64,000 nucleotides of DNA. It comes from an uncultured Paracoccaceae bacterium (GTDB taxonomy: Bacteria > Pseudomonadota > Alphaproteobacteria > Rhodobacterales > Rhodobacteraceae). Of this stretch, positions 15,242-23,385 are shown piece by piece. The notes beneath the pieces were generated by a model. The model was not told the DNA's origin and searched no databases. It was given only the letters and a program-made list of their open reading frames with translations. Location: contig CAKZXZ010000237.1 in NCBI GenBank assembly GCA_937883775.1, positions 1 to 64,000 on the forward strand. Direction: 5' to 3'. Positions within the stretch are counted from its first letter, which is position 1; the number at the start of each line of letters is the position of its first letter. The translations under genes were made by a program, and so were the position numbers.

Positions 15242-17047
15242 TCAAATCACCACACCTGCACCATGGCTGGCAGGGCCGGCGGTCTGGCGAAAAATCTCGA
15301 ACAATTCGCGGCCCACGCCATGGCCATTATCGCTCAGGTCCGGCGTTGCGGCCGGGCGGTCAGACACGCCGTCGGTCAGCACGCTTAGTGTGCCTGCCAC
15401 CGCATCTACGCGGATCACGTCACCGTCCTGCACATGCGCAAGCAAACCGCCATCCAGCGCTTCGGGCGAGACATGAATGGCCGATGGCACCTTGCCCGAT
15501 GCGCCCGACATGCGGCCGTCGGTGACCAGTGCCACTTTCAACCCGCGATCCTGCAACACTGCGAGGATCGGCGTCAGGCTGTGCAATTCAGGCATGCCGT
15601 TGGCCTTTGGCCCCTGAAAGCGCACGACAACGACAGTGTCTTGGGTAAATGCACCAGCCTTGAACGCCGCCTTGACGGCTTCTTGCGTCTGGAACACGCG
15701 GGCAGGCGCTTCGATCACATGCCGCTCGGGGGCCACGGCAGAAACCTTCATCACACCCAGACCAAGATTGCCGCGAAGTTGCTTCATCCCGCCGGTGACC
15801 TGAAACGGATCGCTGGCCGGGCGCAGGATCTTGTCGTTAAGCGTTTCGCCAGAGCCGGGTTCCCAGACCACGCCCGCATCCGACAATTTCGGCTCGGTGC
15901 GGTATTCGGCCATGGTATCGCCTGCGACGGTCTTGGTGTCGTCATGCAGCAGACCAGCATCCAGCAAGTCGCCGATCATAAAGCCCAGACCGCCAGCGGC
16001 ATGGAAATGGTTCACATCGGCCAGACCGTTCGGATAGACCTTGGCCATCAGCGGTGTCGCCTCTGACAAGGCTTCGAAATCCGCCATTTCAAGAAGCACG
16101 CCGCAGGCTTTTGCCATGGCGGGCAGGTGGATCAGCAAATTGGTCGAGCCGCCCGTGGCCATCAGCCCGACAATGCCATTCACAAAGGCTTTTTCATCAA
16201 GGATATCGCAGACCGGGCGGTATTCATTGCCCAGGGCCGTCATCGACAAGGCCCGTTCGGTGCCTGCACGTGTCAACGCCTCGCGCAAGGGCGTGCCGGG
16301 ATTGACGAAGCTGGCCCCGGGCAGATGCAGGCCCATGAACTCCATCAGCATCTGGTTGGAGTTAGCGGTGCCGTAGAACGTGCAGGTGCCAGGGCCATGA
16401 TAGGAGGCCATTTCGGCCTCCATCAGCTTGTCGCGGCCCACTTCACCGGCGGCAAATTGCTGGCGAACCTTGGCTTTTTCGTCATTGGGCAGACCGCTGA
16501 CCATGGGCCCGGCGGGCATGAAGATGCCGGGGATGTAGCCAAACGTGCCAGCGGCGATCACAAGCCCCGGCACGATCTTGTCGCACACGCCGAGGTACAC
16601 AGCCGCATCATAGGTGTTGTGGCTCAGCGCGACGCCAGCAGCAAGCGCGATGACATCGCGGGAAAAGAGCGATAGCTCCATCCCGACTTGCCCTTGCGTG
16701 ACGCCGTCGCACATCGCAGGCACGCCGCCTGCGACCTGAGCGGTGCCGCCCGCCTTGCGGGCTGCGTCGCGGATAATCTCGGGGTAATGCTCAAACGGCT
16801 GATGGGCCGACAGCATGTCGTTATAGGCGGTCACAATGCCCAGATTTGCCGCGCGGTCGCCCACAAGGCTGGCCTTGTCTGCCCCCATCGCGGCATAGGC
16901 GTGCGCCTGATTTCCGCAGGTCAGATGGGCGCGGCGCGGCCCGTCATCAGCTGCGCGCCGCATCCGGTCGAGATAGATGGCGCGGCTGTCGCGGCTCCGC
17001 TCGATTATGGTTTGCGTGACGGCGTGAACGGTGTCGTTCAGAGGCAT
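15242..17047 (-). CDS. edd: Phosphogluconate dehydratase
   Basis: The 601-residue IlvD/Edd-family enzyme dehydrates 6-phosphogluconate to KDPG with a 4Fe-4S cluster. Family signatures are [37 protein letters not shown] and [20 protein letters not shown] with cluster cysteines, and the C-terminal [20 protein letters not shown]. Length is as expected. This pathway is the main sugar route in roseobacters. A perfect GTTAGCGCTAAC operator stands 53 bp upstream, matching the CceR motif known from Rhodobacter. Confidence 0.95.
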   Translation of the reverse strand: MPLNDTVHAVTQTIIERSRDSRAIYLDRMRRAADDGPRRAHLTCGNQAHAYAAMGADKASLVGDRAANLGIVTAYNDMLSAHQPFEHYPEIIRDAARKAGGTAQVAGGVPAMCDGVTQGQVGMELSLFSRDVIALAAGVALSHNTYDAAVYLGVCDKIVPGLVIAAGTFGYIPGIFMPAGPMVSGLPNDEKAKVRQQFAAGEVGRDKLMEAEMASYHGPGTCTFYGTANSNQMLMEFMGLHLPGASFVNPGTPLREALTRAGTERALSMTALGNEYRPVCDILDEKAFVNGIVGLMATGGSTNLLIHLPAMAKACGVLLEMADFEALSEATPLMAKVYPNGLADVNHFHAAGGLGFMIGDLLDAGLLHDDTKTVAGDTMAEYRTEPKLSDAGVVWEPGSGETLNDKILRPASDPFQVTGGMKQLRGNLGLGVMKVSAVAPERHVIEAPARVFQTQEAVKAAFKAGAFTQDTVVVVRFQGPKANGMPELHSLTPILAVLQDRGLKVALVTDGRMSGASGKVPSAIHVSPEALDGGLLAHVQDGDVIRVDAVAGTLSVLTDGVSDRPAATPDLSDNGHGVGRELFEIFRQTAGPASHGAGVVI

Positions 17048-17099
17048 GGGCTGGCTTCCCTTTTGAGCTCGCGTGAGTGTCTTTTGGATATCATAATCC

Positions 17100-17111
17100 G
17101 TTAGCGCTAAC
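17100..17111. promoter_or_regulatory. LacI-type (CceR-like) operator of edd-eda
   Basis: GTTAGCGCTAAC is a perfect palindrome with the central CG of LacI-family operators. It agrees with the TGTTANCGCTAACA motif reported for CceR, the repressor of central carbon metabolism in Rhodobacter sphaeroides, which controls Entner-Doudoroff genes. An AGCGTTAA half-site follows at 17119. The regulator gene itself is not in the window. Confidence 0.75.
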
Positions 17112-17252
17112 AGTTCCAGCGTTAATCCCGATTAGCACTGCATCGCTTGCATAGCGGCTTTTCGGAATTGACGCTTTAAGATCAGTCAGTACCGCTTACC
17201 TTGGTTATGCGGGAGGACATAACATACTTAACCGAGCAAAGGTATGACCGCT

Positions 17253-17414
17253 ATGAAACAACATCTTCACACAGCTGATGGCGCCCTTGATCTGCATGCG
17301 ATCGAGCTGGACGCCCGCCGTTTGCGCGCACAGGCGACCCGCAATGCCGTGCAGGCCGTGATCGCATGGTTCAAGCCAAAATCGGACGATGTCAAAGGCA
17401 CGCAAAGCGCCTGA
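17253..17414 (+). CDS. Small protein of 53 aa
   Basis: The ORF begins MKQHLHTADGALDLHAIELD and continues ARRLRAQATRNAVQAVIAWF, an amphipathic helix rich in Ala and Arg. An in-frame ATG three codons earlier (17244) is also possible; AAAGG lies just before it. The gene is followed by two terminators in tandem, which supports it being transcribed. It resembles short conserved roseobacter proteins, loosely like the YjiS/DUF1127 type, but I cannot assign a family. Confidence 0.65.
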   Translation: MKQHLHTADGALDLHAIELDARRLRAQATRNAVQAVIAWFKPKSDDVKGTQSA

Positions 17415-17431
17415 ACCCCGTCTAAATTTAA

Positions 17432-17505
17432 GCCCGTCTTCAAGCCTGAACGGGCATTTTCTGTCTTAAGAAGACCGTGCAATCGTCGCGCGGTCTTCTC
17501 ATTTT
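17432..17505 (+). terminator. Two tandem intrinsic terminators
   Basis: GCCCGT pairs with ACGGGC (17432-17455) and is followed by ATTTT. AGAAGACCG pairs with CGGTCTTCT (17469-17499) and is followed by CATTTT. The nine-base-pair second stem is the stronger. Both come right after the 53-aa gene. Confidence 0.75.
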
Positions 17506-17595
17506 AGACAAATTTGAACTTCATTTTCTACCTCGCGGGTGAAATCCGCCGACCAGAACGGTCGTTCTAGATCGGGCCTGTCCCGGAGGTGAAAA

Positions 17596-18264
17596 ATGAA
17601 ACTTGTACGCTCTTTTGTGCTGCTTGCGGCTGGTCTGGCTCTTTCGGCTTGTGCAACTGTTGAGCCAGCGTCGCGGAACGCGCCCCTTGAGGCTGCTCCG
17701 CTTGATGTGGCTGCTGTTCAGCAAGTTATCAAACCGTCTTTCAATGTGCAGCGTGTCAACGTGGTTGTGCCTGAAACGCTGAAAGCGTCGGAGGCCAATT
17801 TGTATTATCCGCTGGCCGATATTGTCTGGCGGGAGGATCGCGGTGGTGATCGCCATGCGCAGGTCAAGGCCATCGTCGCACAAGCGGCCGACCTTGGCAC
17901 GGCTGGCATGACCGGCGCGCAGCCTGTGTCTGTCGACATTCAGCTCGACCGGTTCCATTCATTGACCGAAAAGGCGCGCTATTCGGTTGGTGGCGTGCAT
18001 AATATCCTGTTCCGCATGGCCGTTCGGGACGCCAATACCGGCGCCTTTATCGTCGCGCCTCGTCAGGTTGAGGCCAGCCTGAAAGCCTTTGGCGGAGCCC
18101 GTGCGATTGAGGCCGAGCGTGAAGGCCAGACCCAGAAGGTGCGCATCATCGGGCATGTCAGCCAGGTGATTGCAGAGGAATTGGCAAAGCCAATCCCGGT
18201 CGTCCCCGGTTTGCTGGTGTCGCAACTTGATGACGCGCCTGTCGCGGACGCGCCTTTGCGCTAA
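17596..18264 (+). CDS. DUF6778-type lipoprotein
   Basis: The 222-residue protein has a lipoprotein signal (MKLVRSFVLLAAGLALSACA, lipobox LSAC, acylated Cys at residue 19). The rest forms an alternating alpha/beta domain with VNVVVPETLKASEANLYYPL and FIVAPRQVEASLKAFGG. It matches a Rhodobacterales lipoprotein family of unknown function that I recall as DUF6778. It is expected in the periplasm, tethered to the inner or outer membrane. GGAGG lies 8 bases before the ATG. Its terminator-like hairpin encloses the start codon of the next gene. Confidence 0.8.
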   Translation: MKLVRSFVLLAAGLALSACATVEPASRNAPLEAAPLDVAAVQQVIKPSFNVQRVNVVVPETLKASEANLYYPLADIVWREDRGGDRHAQVKAIVAQAADLGTAGMTGAQPVSVDIQLDRFHSLTEKARYSVGGVHNILFRMAVRDANTGAFIVAPRQVEASLKAFGGARAIEAEREGQTQKVRIIGHVSQVIAEELAKPIPVVPGLLVSQLDDAPVADAPLR

Positions 18265-18292
18265 GCGCTTCCCACGGACCAGAACTCACAGT

Positions 18293-18321
18293 AAGAGGGC
18301 GCCATGACAGCGCCCTCTTTT
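18293..18321 (+). terminator. Hairpin enclosing the next gene's start codon
   Basis: AAGAGGGCGC pairs perfectly with GCGCCCTCTT (10 bp) around the 7-base loop CATGACA and leads into a short T-run. Its form is that of an intrinsic terminator for the lipoprotein gene. The ATG of the downstream methyltransferase (18304) lies in the loop, and its likely ribosome-binding site AAGAGG lies in the 5' arm. Confidence 0.7.
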
Positions 18322-19503
18322 CCCGTGATCCGCCTGAAACCCAAAGCCAACCCACGCCCGGTGCGGTTTGGCGCGCCTTGGGTTTATGCCGATGATATCG
18401 TCACCGACCGCCGCACCAAGGCGCTTGCGCCAGGCAGCTTTGCGCATCTGGAAGATGCCAATCGCGCCTATCTGGCGACGGTGACGGTGAACCCGGTTTC
18501 CAAGATTTTCGCCCGCGTGATGGCGCGGGATCCCGAGACGGTTGTGGACCCGGCCTGGCTTGAGGCGCGGGGGGCGGCGGCCTTGGCCCATCGCGCGCGG
18601 CTGTTCGATGCGCCGTTCTACCGGTTGATCCATGCCGAGGCCGATGGCTTTCCGGGCGTGATCGTCGACCGGTTTGGTGACACGCTGGTGTTGCAGCCCA
18701 ACGCGGCCTGGGCGGATGTTATGGCCGATGAGATCGCGGCGGTTTTGGCGCGGCTCACCGGGTGTCGCACGGTTCTGAAAAACGCAAGCGGGCGGACGCG
18801 CAGTTTGGAAGGGCTTGATGATGCGGATGCAGTGTTGCTTGGCAGCGCGCCGGCGGCCCCTGTGCCCGTCCCGATGAACGAGGCCATTTACATGGCCGAT
18901 CTGACAGGAGGGCAGAAGACCGGGCTGTTCTTCGATCAACGTCCCAACCACGCGTTTGTGCAGCGCTTGAGCAAGGGCGCGGATGTGCTGGATGTTTTCA
19001 GCCATGTGGGGGGCTTTTCGCTGGCGGCATTGGCGGCAGGCGCATGCAGGGCGGTGGCGGTTGACGGGTCAGCCGCAGCTCTTGATCTGGCGGCTCAGGG
19101 CGCGCAGGCGATGGGTGTTTCGGACCGCTATGTGACCCGCAAGGGCGATGCGTTTGACACGCTGGCTGCGCTGCAATCCGAGGGGGCGCAATTTGATATT
19201 GTCGTGTGTGATCCGCCGGCCTTTGCGCCGTCAAAATCCGCGCTGGAGCGGGGCTTGCGGGCCTATGACCGCGTTGCGCGGTTGGCGGCGCTGCTGGTCA
19301 AGCCCGGCGGCTATCTGGTGCTCTGCTCGTGTAGCCACGCCGCCGATCTGGACGCGTTCCGCACAGCGTGCACCCGTGGCATCGGCAAGGCCGGGCGGGC
19401 GGGGCAGTTGGTCTATACCGGGTTTGCAGGGGCCGATCATCCGCAACTTCCCAGCCTTGCGGAAAGCGGCTATCTGAAAGCGCTGGCGTATCGGCTGACA
19501 TGA
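18304..19503 (+). CDS. RlmI-like class I SAM-dependent rRNA methyltransferase
   Basis: The 399-residue protein has an N-terminal PUA domain (IRLKPKANPRPVRFGAPWVY) and a Rossmann methyltransferase domain. The SAM motif is VLDVFSHVGGFSLAALAAG near residue 222, the target-base motif is CDPPAFAPSK, and the cysteine-bearing motif is YLVLCSCSHAADL. This matches the RlmI/RlmL-type 5-methylcytidine 23S rRNA methyltransferases, though the exact target base cannot be read. Start codon and ribosome-binding site sit inside a strong hairpin. The stop overlaps the next gene (ATGA). Confidence 0.88.
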   Translation: MTAPSFPVIRLKPKANPRPVRFGAPWVYADDIVTDRRTKALAPGSFAHLEDANRAYLATVTVNPVSKIFARVMARDPETVVDPAWLEARGAAALAHRARLFDAPFYRLIHAEADGFPGVIVDRFGDTLVLQPNAAWADVMADEIAAVLARLTGCRTVLKNASGRTRSLEGLDDADAVLLGSAPAAPVPVPMNEAIYMADLTGGQKTGLFFDQRPNHAFVQRLSKGADVLDVFSHVGGFSLAALAAGACRAVAVDGSAAALDLAAQGAQAMGVSDRYVTRKGDAFDTLAALQSEGAQFDIVVCDPPAFAPSKSALERGLRAYDRVARLAALLVKPGGYLVLCSCSHAADLDAFRTACTRGIGKAGRAGQLVYTGFAGADHPQLPSLAESGYLKALAYRLT

Positions 19504-20054
19504 AGGTCCTGCTGGACGCCTGCGTGATCTACCCCACGGTGATGCGCGAGATGTTGTTGGGGGTTGCGAAAGCGGGGCTTTACGCGCCGCTCTGGTCAGA
19601 TCGTATCCTTGAGGAATGGGCGCGCGCGGCGGGGAAACTGGGTGCCGAAGGCGCGGCTGTGGCGCGGGGCGATGCGGCGCTTATGCAGGCGTCTTTCCCG
19701 CGCGCCACTGTGCGTGTGAATGCGGGGCTTGAGCAGCGGTTGTGGCTGCCCGATCCCAATGACATCCACGTTCTGGCCGCCGCGATTGCAGGATCGGCGG
19801 ATGTGATCGTGACAGCCAATGCAAAGGATTTTCCGCGCGGATTGCTTGCCGAAGAGGGGCTGTCCCGCGCGGACCCGGACGGGTTTTTGCTGGGCTTGTT
19901 CGAGGCAAATCCCGAGATTGTCTTCGGTGTCGCCGAAACCGTACGAAGCAAGGCCGAGCAGTTGTCCGGTGAGGCATGGACGGTGCGGCGCCTGATGAAG
20001 AAGGCCCGTCTGTCACGGCTGGGCAAAGCGCTTGAGGCGCGGGGCGGGATTTAG
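19500..20054 (+). CDS. PIN-domain protein, RSP_2648 type
   Basis: The 184-residue protein carries a PIN nuclease fold. The first acidic residue is in MKVLLDACVIYP (Asp6), and further conserved acids are in LPDPNDIHVLAAAI and ADVIVTANAKDFP. PIN domains are Mg-dependent RNases, often toxins, but this single-copy type occurs in Rhodobacterales next to the rRNA methyltransferase and has no antitoxin partner here. A housekeeping RNA-processing role is therefore more likely than a toxin-antitoxin system. It is translationally coupled through a four-base overlap. Confidence 0.82.
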   Translation: MKVLLDACVIYPTVMREMLLGVAKAGLYAPLWSDRILEEWARAAGKLGAEGAAVARGDAALMQASFPRATVRVNAGLEQRLWLPDPNDIHVLAAAIAGSADVIVTANAKDFPRGLLAEEGLSRADPDGFLLGLFEANPEIVFGVAETVRSKAEQLSGEAWTVRRLMKKARLSRLGKALEARGGI

Positions 20055-20166
20055 GTATTTTTGGACAAAAGAAGTCAGGCGGTGTCGATCCGTTCAGCGC
20101 GCAGCGTTGCTTGCCCTTAACGGTTGCGCGGGCGTATAAGCGAGCTGCGCAGACCGGAGGCGTCTG

Positions 20167-20532
20167 ATGATCGAGGACCTGCATCACATCCAGATTGCCA
20201 TGCCAAAAGGCCAAGAAGAGGCTGCGCGGCGTTTTTACAGTGGCATCCTTGGCTTTGTGGAGGTTGACAAACCGGCTGTGCTGCGCGGGCGCGGCGGCCT
20301 TTGGTTTGAAAGCGGATCGGTAAAGGTGCATCTGGGTGTCGACGATCCGTTTGTGCCTGCCAAAAAGGCGCATCCGGGATTTCGGGTTGGATCGCTTGAA
20401 ACTGTCACGGCGCATCTGGAAAAGAGCGACGTGGCGTTTCAGACCGATATCGACCTGCCGGATATCAGGCGCGTTTACGTCAATGATCCGTTTGGCAACC
20501 GCATCGAACTGCTGGAGCTCAGAACGACGTAG
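20167..20532 (+). CDS. VOC (glyoxalase/bleomycin resistance) family protein
   Basis: The 121-residue product has the paired beta-alpha-beta-beta-beta units of the vicinal oxygen chelate fold. Candidate metal ligands are His6/His7 in IEDLHHIQIAMP, His in VKVHLGVDDP and Glu in NRIELLEL. AVLRGRGGLWFESGSVKVHL forms the central strands. Members include lyases, dioxygenases and resistance proteins; the substrate here is unknown. The start at 20167 follows ACCGGAGGCGTC. Confidence 0.85.
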   Translation: MIEDLHHIQIAMPKGQEEAARRFYSGILGFVEVDKPAVLRGRGGLWFESGSVKVHLGVDDPFVPAKKAHPGFRVGSLETVTAHLEKSDVAFQTDIDLPDIRRVYVNDPFGNRIELLELRTT

Positions 20533-20593
20533 TCGGTGATCCATATGCGGGTGAGCGTGCCAATCCGGCCAATGTCCTGAATCGCGTATCGTA

Positions 20594-21283
20594 TCAGGTT
20601 TGCGCCTGCCATTTGGCTTCCAGCGCCTCGATGGCGCGGATGCGTTCGTGGGTTTTGGGGTGGCTCATCAGCCACGCGGGCACGGCGCCAGAGCGTTGTT
20701 GGGTCAGCTCTTCGAGTTTGCCGAAAAGCGACTTCTGGGCAGCGGTGCCGATGCCGGTTTTGACGAGAAGGGCACTGGCATAGGCGTCGGCCTCGTATTC
20801 ATCCGAGCGCGAGAGGCGGGCGGTCAGCAGCATTGTCAGGCTGTTGGCGATCCAGACGCCGATGCCGGGCAAAAAGCGGCTGAGCACCATAGCAAGCACG
20901 GTGCGCAAGGCGTTTTGACCCGAAAAATCGATCATGCGGCGGCGTGAGTGGCCAAGCGCGACATGGCCCAGCTCGTGAGCGATGACAGACGCCATTTCCT
21001 CGCCCGAGACCTCGCCTTGCTGGTATTTGCGGAAAAACCCGCGGGTGATGAAAATGCGCCCGTCGGGGGCGGCGAGGCCGTTGACCGGGTCAATCTCGTA
21101 AATGTGGACCTTGATGCGGTCCAGATCGAGGGCGGCGGCCATCTTGTCGGTCAGCTTTTTCAGGCGCGGGTCCGCCAGTTCGGTGGATTTCGCGTCAAGC
21201 TCTTTCGCCGTCCGCCACGCGGAAAAGCGGTAGAGGATCAGGCCGTAGAGAACGGCCAGCAGAATGGGGGCGACTTTCAACAT
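20594..21283 (-). CDS. M48-family membrane-associated metallopeptidase
   Basis: The 229-residue protein has an N-terminal membrane anchor (LKVAPILLAVLYGLILYRF) and the zinc motif HELGH at residues 103-107. The third ligand Glu lies in LSRSDEYEADAYAS. This is the HtpX/Ste24-like M48 family, which degrades or matures envelope proteins. Only one clear anchor is present, plus a hydrophobic middle (about 128-155) that may re-enter the membrane. It is the last gene of a minus-strand run behind the VWA protein and kinase. Confidence 0.88.
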   Translation of the reverse strand: MLKVAPILLAVLYGLILYRFSAWRTAKELDAKSTELADPRLKKLTDKMAAALDLDRIKVHIYEIDPVNGLAAPDGRIFITRGFFRKYQQGEVSGEEMASVIAHELGHVALGHSRRRMIDFSGQNALRTVLAMVLSRFLPGIGVWIANSLTMLLTARLSRSDEYEADAYASALLVKTGIGTAAQKSLFGKLEELTQQRSGAVPAWLMSHPKTHERIRAIEALEAKWQAQT

Positions 21284-21329
21284 AAGGGAGATATGGGGCG
21301 CGGGCCGGGTGCTGACAATAACAGCTGCG

Positions 21330-22013
21330 TCACTGCATCAGGGAATTTGCAAGATTACGGGCGCGATCCGGTTCGATCTGCCAGCAGGAAGCGACCTCAA
21401 AAGCGGTGCGTGCTTTGGCTTGCAGGGGTGTGAGCGATGCGATTGGCAGATCAAAGATGCGTGCATCGACGCGCGCCTCGTCCCAGTCGAGAAGGCAGAT
21501 GCGCCCATCGGGCAGGCGTTTGAGGTTGCTGGGGTTGAGATCGCCGTGGACGACGCCGGTGGGCAGGTCTGCGAGGGCGCGCCATGCGGCGCGGCAGGCC
21601 GAGACGACATCGCTGGGCATCGCGCGCAGATCTATGTCACCGCTTGTGTCGTGGTTGCACAGGGCGGGCGTTGTGGTGAAGCCGTGCCGTTGCGGGGCGT
21701 GGATGGGGGGCAGTTTGATCTGTTGCGCCTCCTGTTCTGACACGGGATGGCCCATGATGAAGGGCTCACAGGTCCAGCCGTTTTGGAGCAGCTGCCCAGA
21801 GAGGCTGGGTTTGAGGTAAGGCGCGCAGAGGTCAGGGCCGATCTGGCGAAACACATTGTGCAACCAGTCCAGCGCATCGGCGCTGCGCCGGGTCGACTTG
21901 AAGACAAGATCGCCGTCTGGGTGGGAGAGTTTGAAGACCTGATTGCGGTGGCCGCCTTCCAAAGGCTGTACTGGTCCCGTAACACCCCAGAGGTGTATCG
22001 GGGGCAAGCTCAC
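21330..22013 (-). CDS. APH-type phosphotransferase coupled to the VWA gene
   Basis: The 227-residue product has a kinase-like fold of the aminoglycoside/choline phosphotransferase family. A nucleotide-binding N-lobe contains LVFKSTRRSADAL with a candidate Lys. The catalytic loop is VVHGDLNPSNLKRL and the metal loop is CLLDWDEARVDARIFDL. I take the GTG at 22013, because its GTGA overlaps the VWA stop codon, and reject the in-frame extension into the VWA gene. The substrate is unknown; tight coupling suggests it acts with the VWA protein. Antibiotic resistance is unlikely, since the N-lobe is short. Confidence 0.8.
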   Translation of the reverse strand: MSLPPIHLWGVTGPVQPLEGGHRNQVFKLSHPDGDLVFKSTRRSADALDWLHNVFRQIGPDLCAPYLKPSLSGQLLQNGWTCEPFIMGHPVSEQEAQQIKLPPIHAPQRHGFTTTPALCNHDTSGDIDLRAMPSDVVSACRAAWRALADLPTGVVHGDLNPSNLKRLPDGRICLLDWDEARVDARIFDLPIASLTPLQAKARTAFEVASCWQIEPDRARNLANSLMQ

Positions 22014-23194
22014 CGTGTCAGCGCTTTCATCCCGCGCGCGATACCGTCCAGCGTCATTGGGACCATCCGGTCGGGGAAAATCTCTTGGATCATGGCAATG
22101 GACTGGGTGTAGCCCCAGTATTTCTCCGGCACCGGATTGATCCAGAGGTGGTCGGGCCACTGGTCGCAGGCGCGCTGTAGCCATGTGGAGCCGGCTTCGG
22201 CGTTCCAATGCTCATTGGCGCCGCCCGGATAAGCGACCTCGTAAGGGGACATGGAGGCGTCGCCGACGAAGATACATTTGTAGTCGGGGCCATAGGTTCT
22301 GAGCACATCCCATGTGGGGGTTTGCGCGTCCCAGCGGCGGCGGTTGTCGCGCCATACGCCTTCATAAAGGCAGTTGTGGAAGTAGAAGTGTTCGAGATGC
22401 TTGAACTCGGCGCGGGCGGCAGAGAAGAGTTCCTCCAGGACGCGAATATGCGGGTCCATGGAGCCGCCGACATCGAAGAAAAGCAGCACTTTGACGGCGT
22501 TGCGCCGCTCGGGGCGGGTCTTGACGTCAAGATAGCCGTGTTCGGCGGTGGCGCGGATCGTGCCGTCCAGATCCAGTTCATCTGCCGCGCCGTCGCGGGC
22601 CCAGCGGCGCAGGCGCTTCAGGGCCACCTTGATGTTGCGGGTGCCTAGTTCAACTGTGTCGTCCAAGTCTTTGAATTCGCGCTTGTCCCAGACTTTGACG
22701 GCGCGCTGGTGGCGGCTTTCATTCTGGCCGATGCGCACGCCTTCGGGGTTGTAGCCATAAGCACCAAAGGGCGAGGTCCCGGCGGTGCCGATCCACTTGT
22801 TGCCGCCTTGATGGCGGCCTTGCTGCTCTTTGAGGCGTTCTTTGAGTGTTTCCATCAGCTTGTCGAAGCCGCCCAAAGCTTCGATCTCGGCTTTTTCCTC
22901 TTCCGACAGATGCTTTTCGGCCATCTTCTTGAGCCAGTCGGCGGGGATGTCCACGGCCTCCATGACCTGCTCGAAACTGATTTGGTCGAGCCCTTCAAAG
23001 GCCGTGGCAAAGGCGCGGTCGAACTTGTCGATGTTGCGCTCGTCTTTGACCATGGAGGTGCGGGCGAGATAGTAGAACGCTTCGATGTCGTAGGTCGCAA
23101 GACCGGCCTTCATGCCGTCCAGAAAGCTCAGATACTCGTGCAAGCTGACAGGCACGCCGCCCTTTCGAAGTGTCTCGAAGAAGGGCAAGAACAT
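22010..23194 (-). CDS. VWA-domain protein, CoxE-like
   Basis: The 394-residue protein has a long helical N-terminal part and a C-terminal von Willebrand A domain starting near residue 232. Its metal-ion site reads FFDVGGSMDPH (Asp241, Gly243, Ser245), so the usual DxSxS is DxGxS, as is common in this CoxE-like branch. Such proteins pair with MoxR ATPases to assemble or activate metalloenzymes and complexes. The MoxR gene at 26084 is the obvious partner, although three other genes separate them. The stop overlaps the kinase start. Confidence 0.88.
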   Translation of the reverse strand: MFLPFFETLRKGGVPVSLHEYLSFLDGMKAGLATYDIEAFYYLARTSMVKDERNIDKFDRAFATAFEGLDQISFEQVMEAVDIPADWLKKMAEKHLSEEEKAEIEALGGFDKLMETLKERLKEQQGRHQGGNKWIGTAGTSPFGAYGYNPEGVRIGQNESRHQRAVKVWDKREFKDLDDTVELGTRNIKVALKRLRRWARDGAADELDLDGTIRATAEHGYLDVKTRPERRNAVKVLLFFDVGGSMDPHIRVLEELFSAARAEFKHLEHFYFHNCLYEGVWRDNRRRWDAQTPTWDVLRTYGPDYKCIFVGDASMSPYEVAYPGGANEHWNAEAGSTWLQRACDQWPDHLWINPVPEKYWGYTQSIAMIQEIFPDRMVPMTLDGIARGMKALTR

Positions 23195-23199
23195 CGCAC

Positions 23200-23382
23200 T
23201 TACCCTATGCGAATATAAGTGACGAGCGCGAGGACGGTGACCACGAAACCGATCACGCCATAGACCAGCGCGAAATGTGCCACATCAAACCGCGAGCCTT
23301 TGCGGGCGCGCGCGCGGACCGCGCCGACGCCTGCACCGACCAGTAAACCCGCAATCAGGATGGTCAGCACTTGTGGCGTCAT
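23200..23382 (-). CDS. Small two-helix membrane protein
   Basis: The 60 residues begin MTPQVLTILIAGLLVGAGVG and form two membrane helices (about 3-22 and 36-56) around a basic loop (ARARKGSRFD). GGAGGATAACCC, a good ribosome-binding site, overlaps the end of the upstream DUF2927 gene three bases away. Gene order ties it to the DUF2927 and VWA genes. No function is known to me. Confidence 0.7.
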   Translation of the reverse strand: MTPQVLTILIAGLLVGAGVGAVRARARKGSRFDVAHFALVYGVIGFVVTVLALVTYIRIG

Positions 23383-23385
23383 GGG

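Noticed and set aside
19500-20054. PIN-domain gene considered as a toxin-antitoxin toxin
   Set aside because: No antitoxin gene adjoins it. It is co-translated with an rRNA methyltransferase, and the type is a stable single-copy roseobacter gene.
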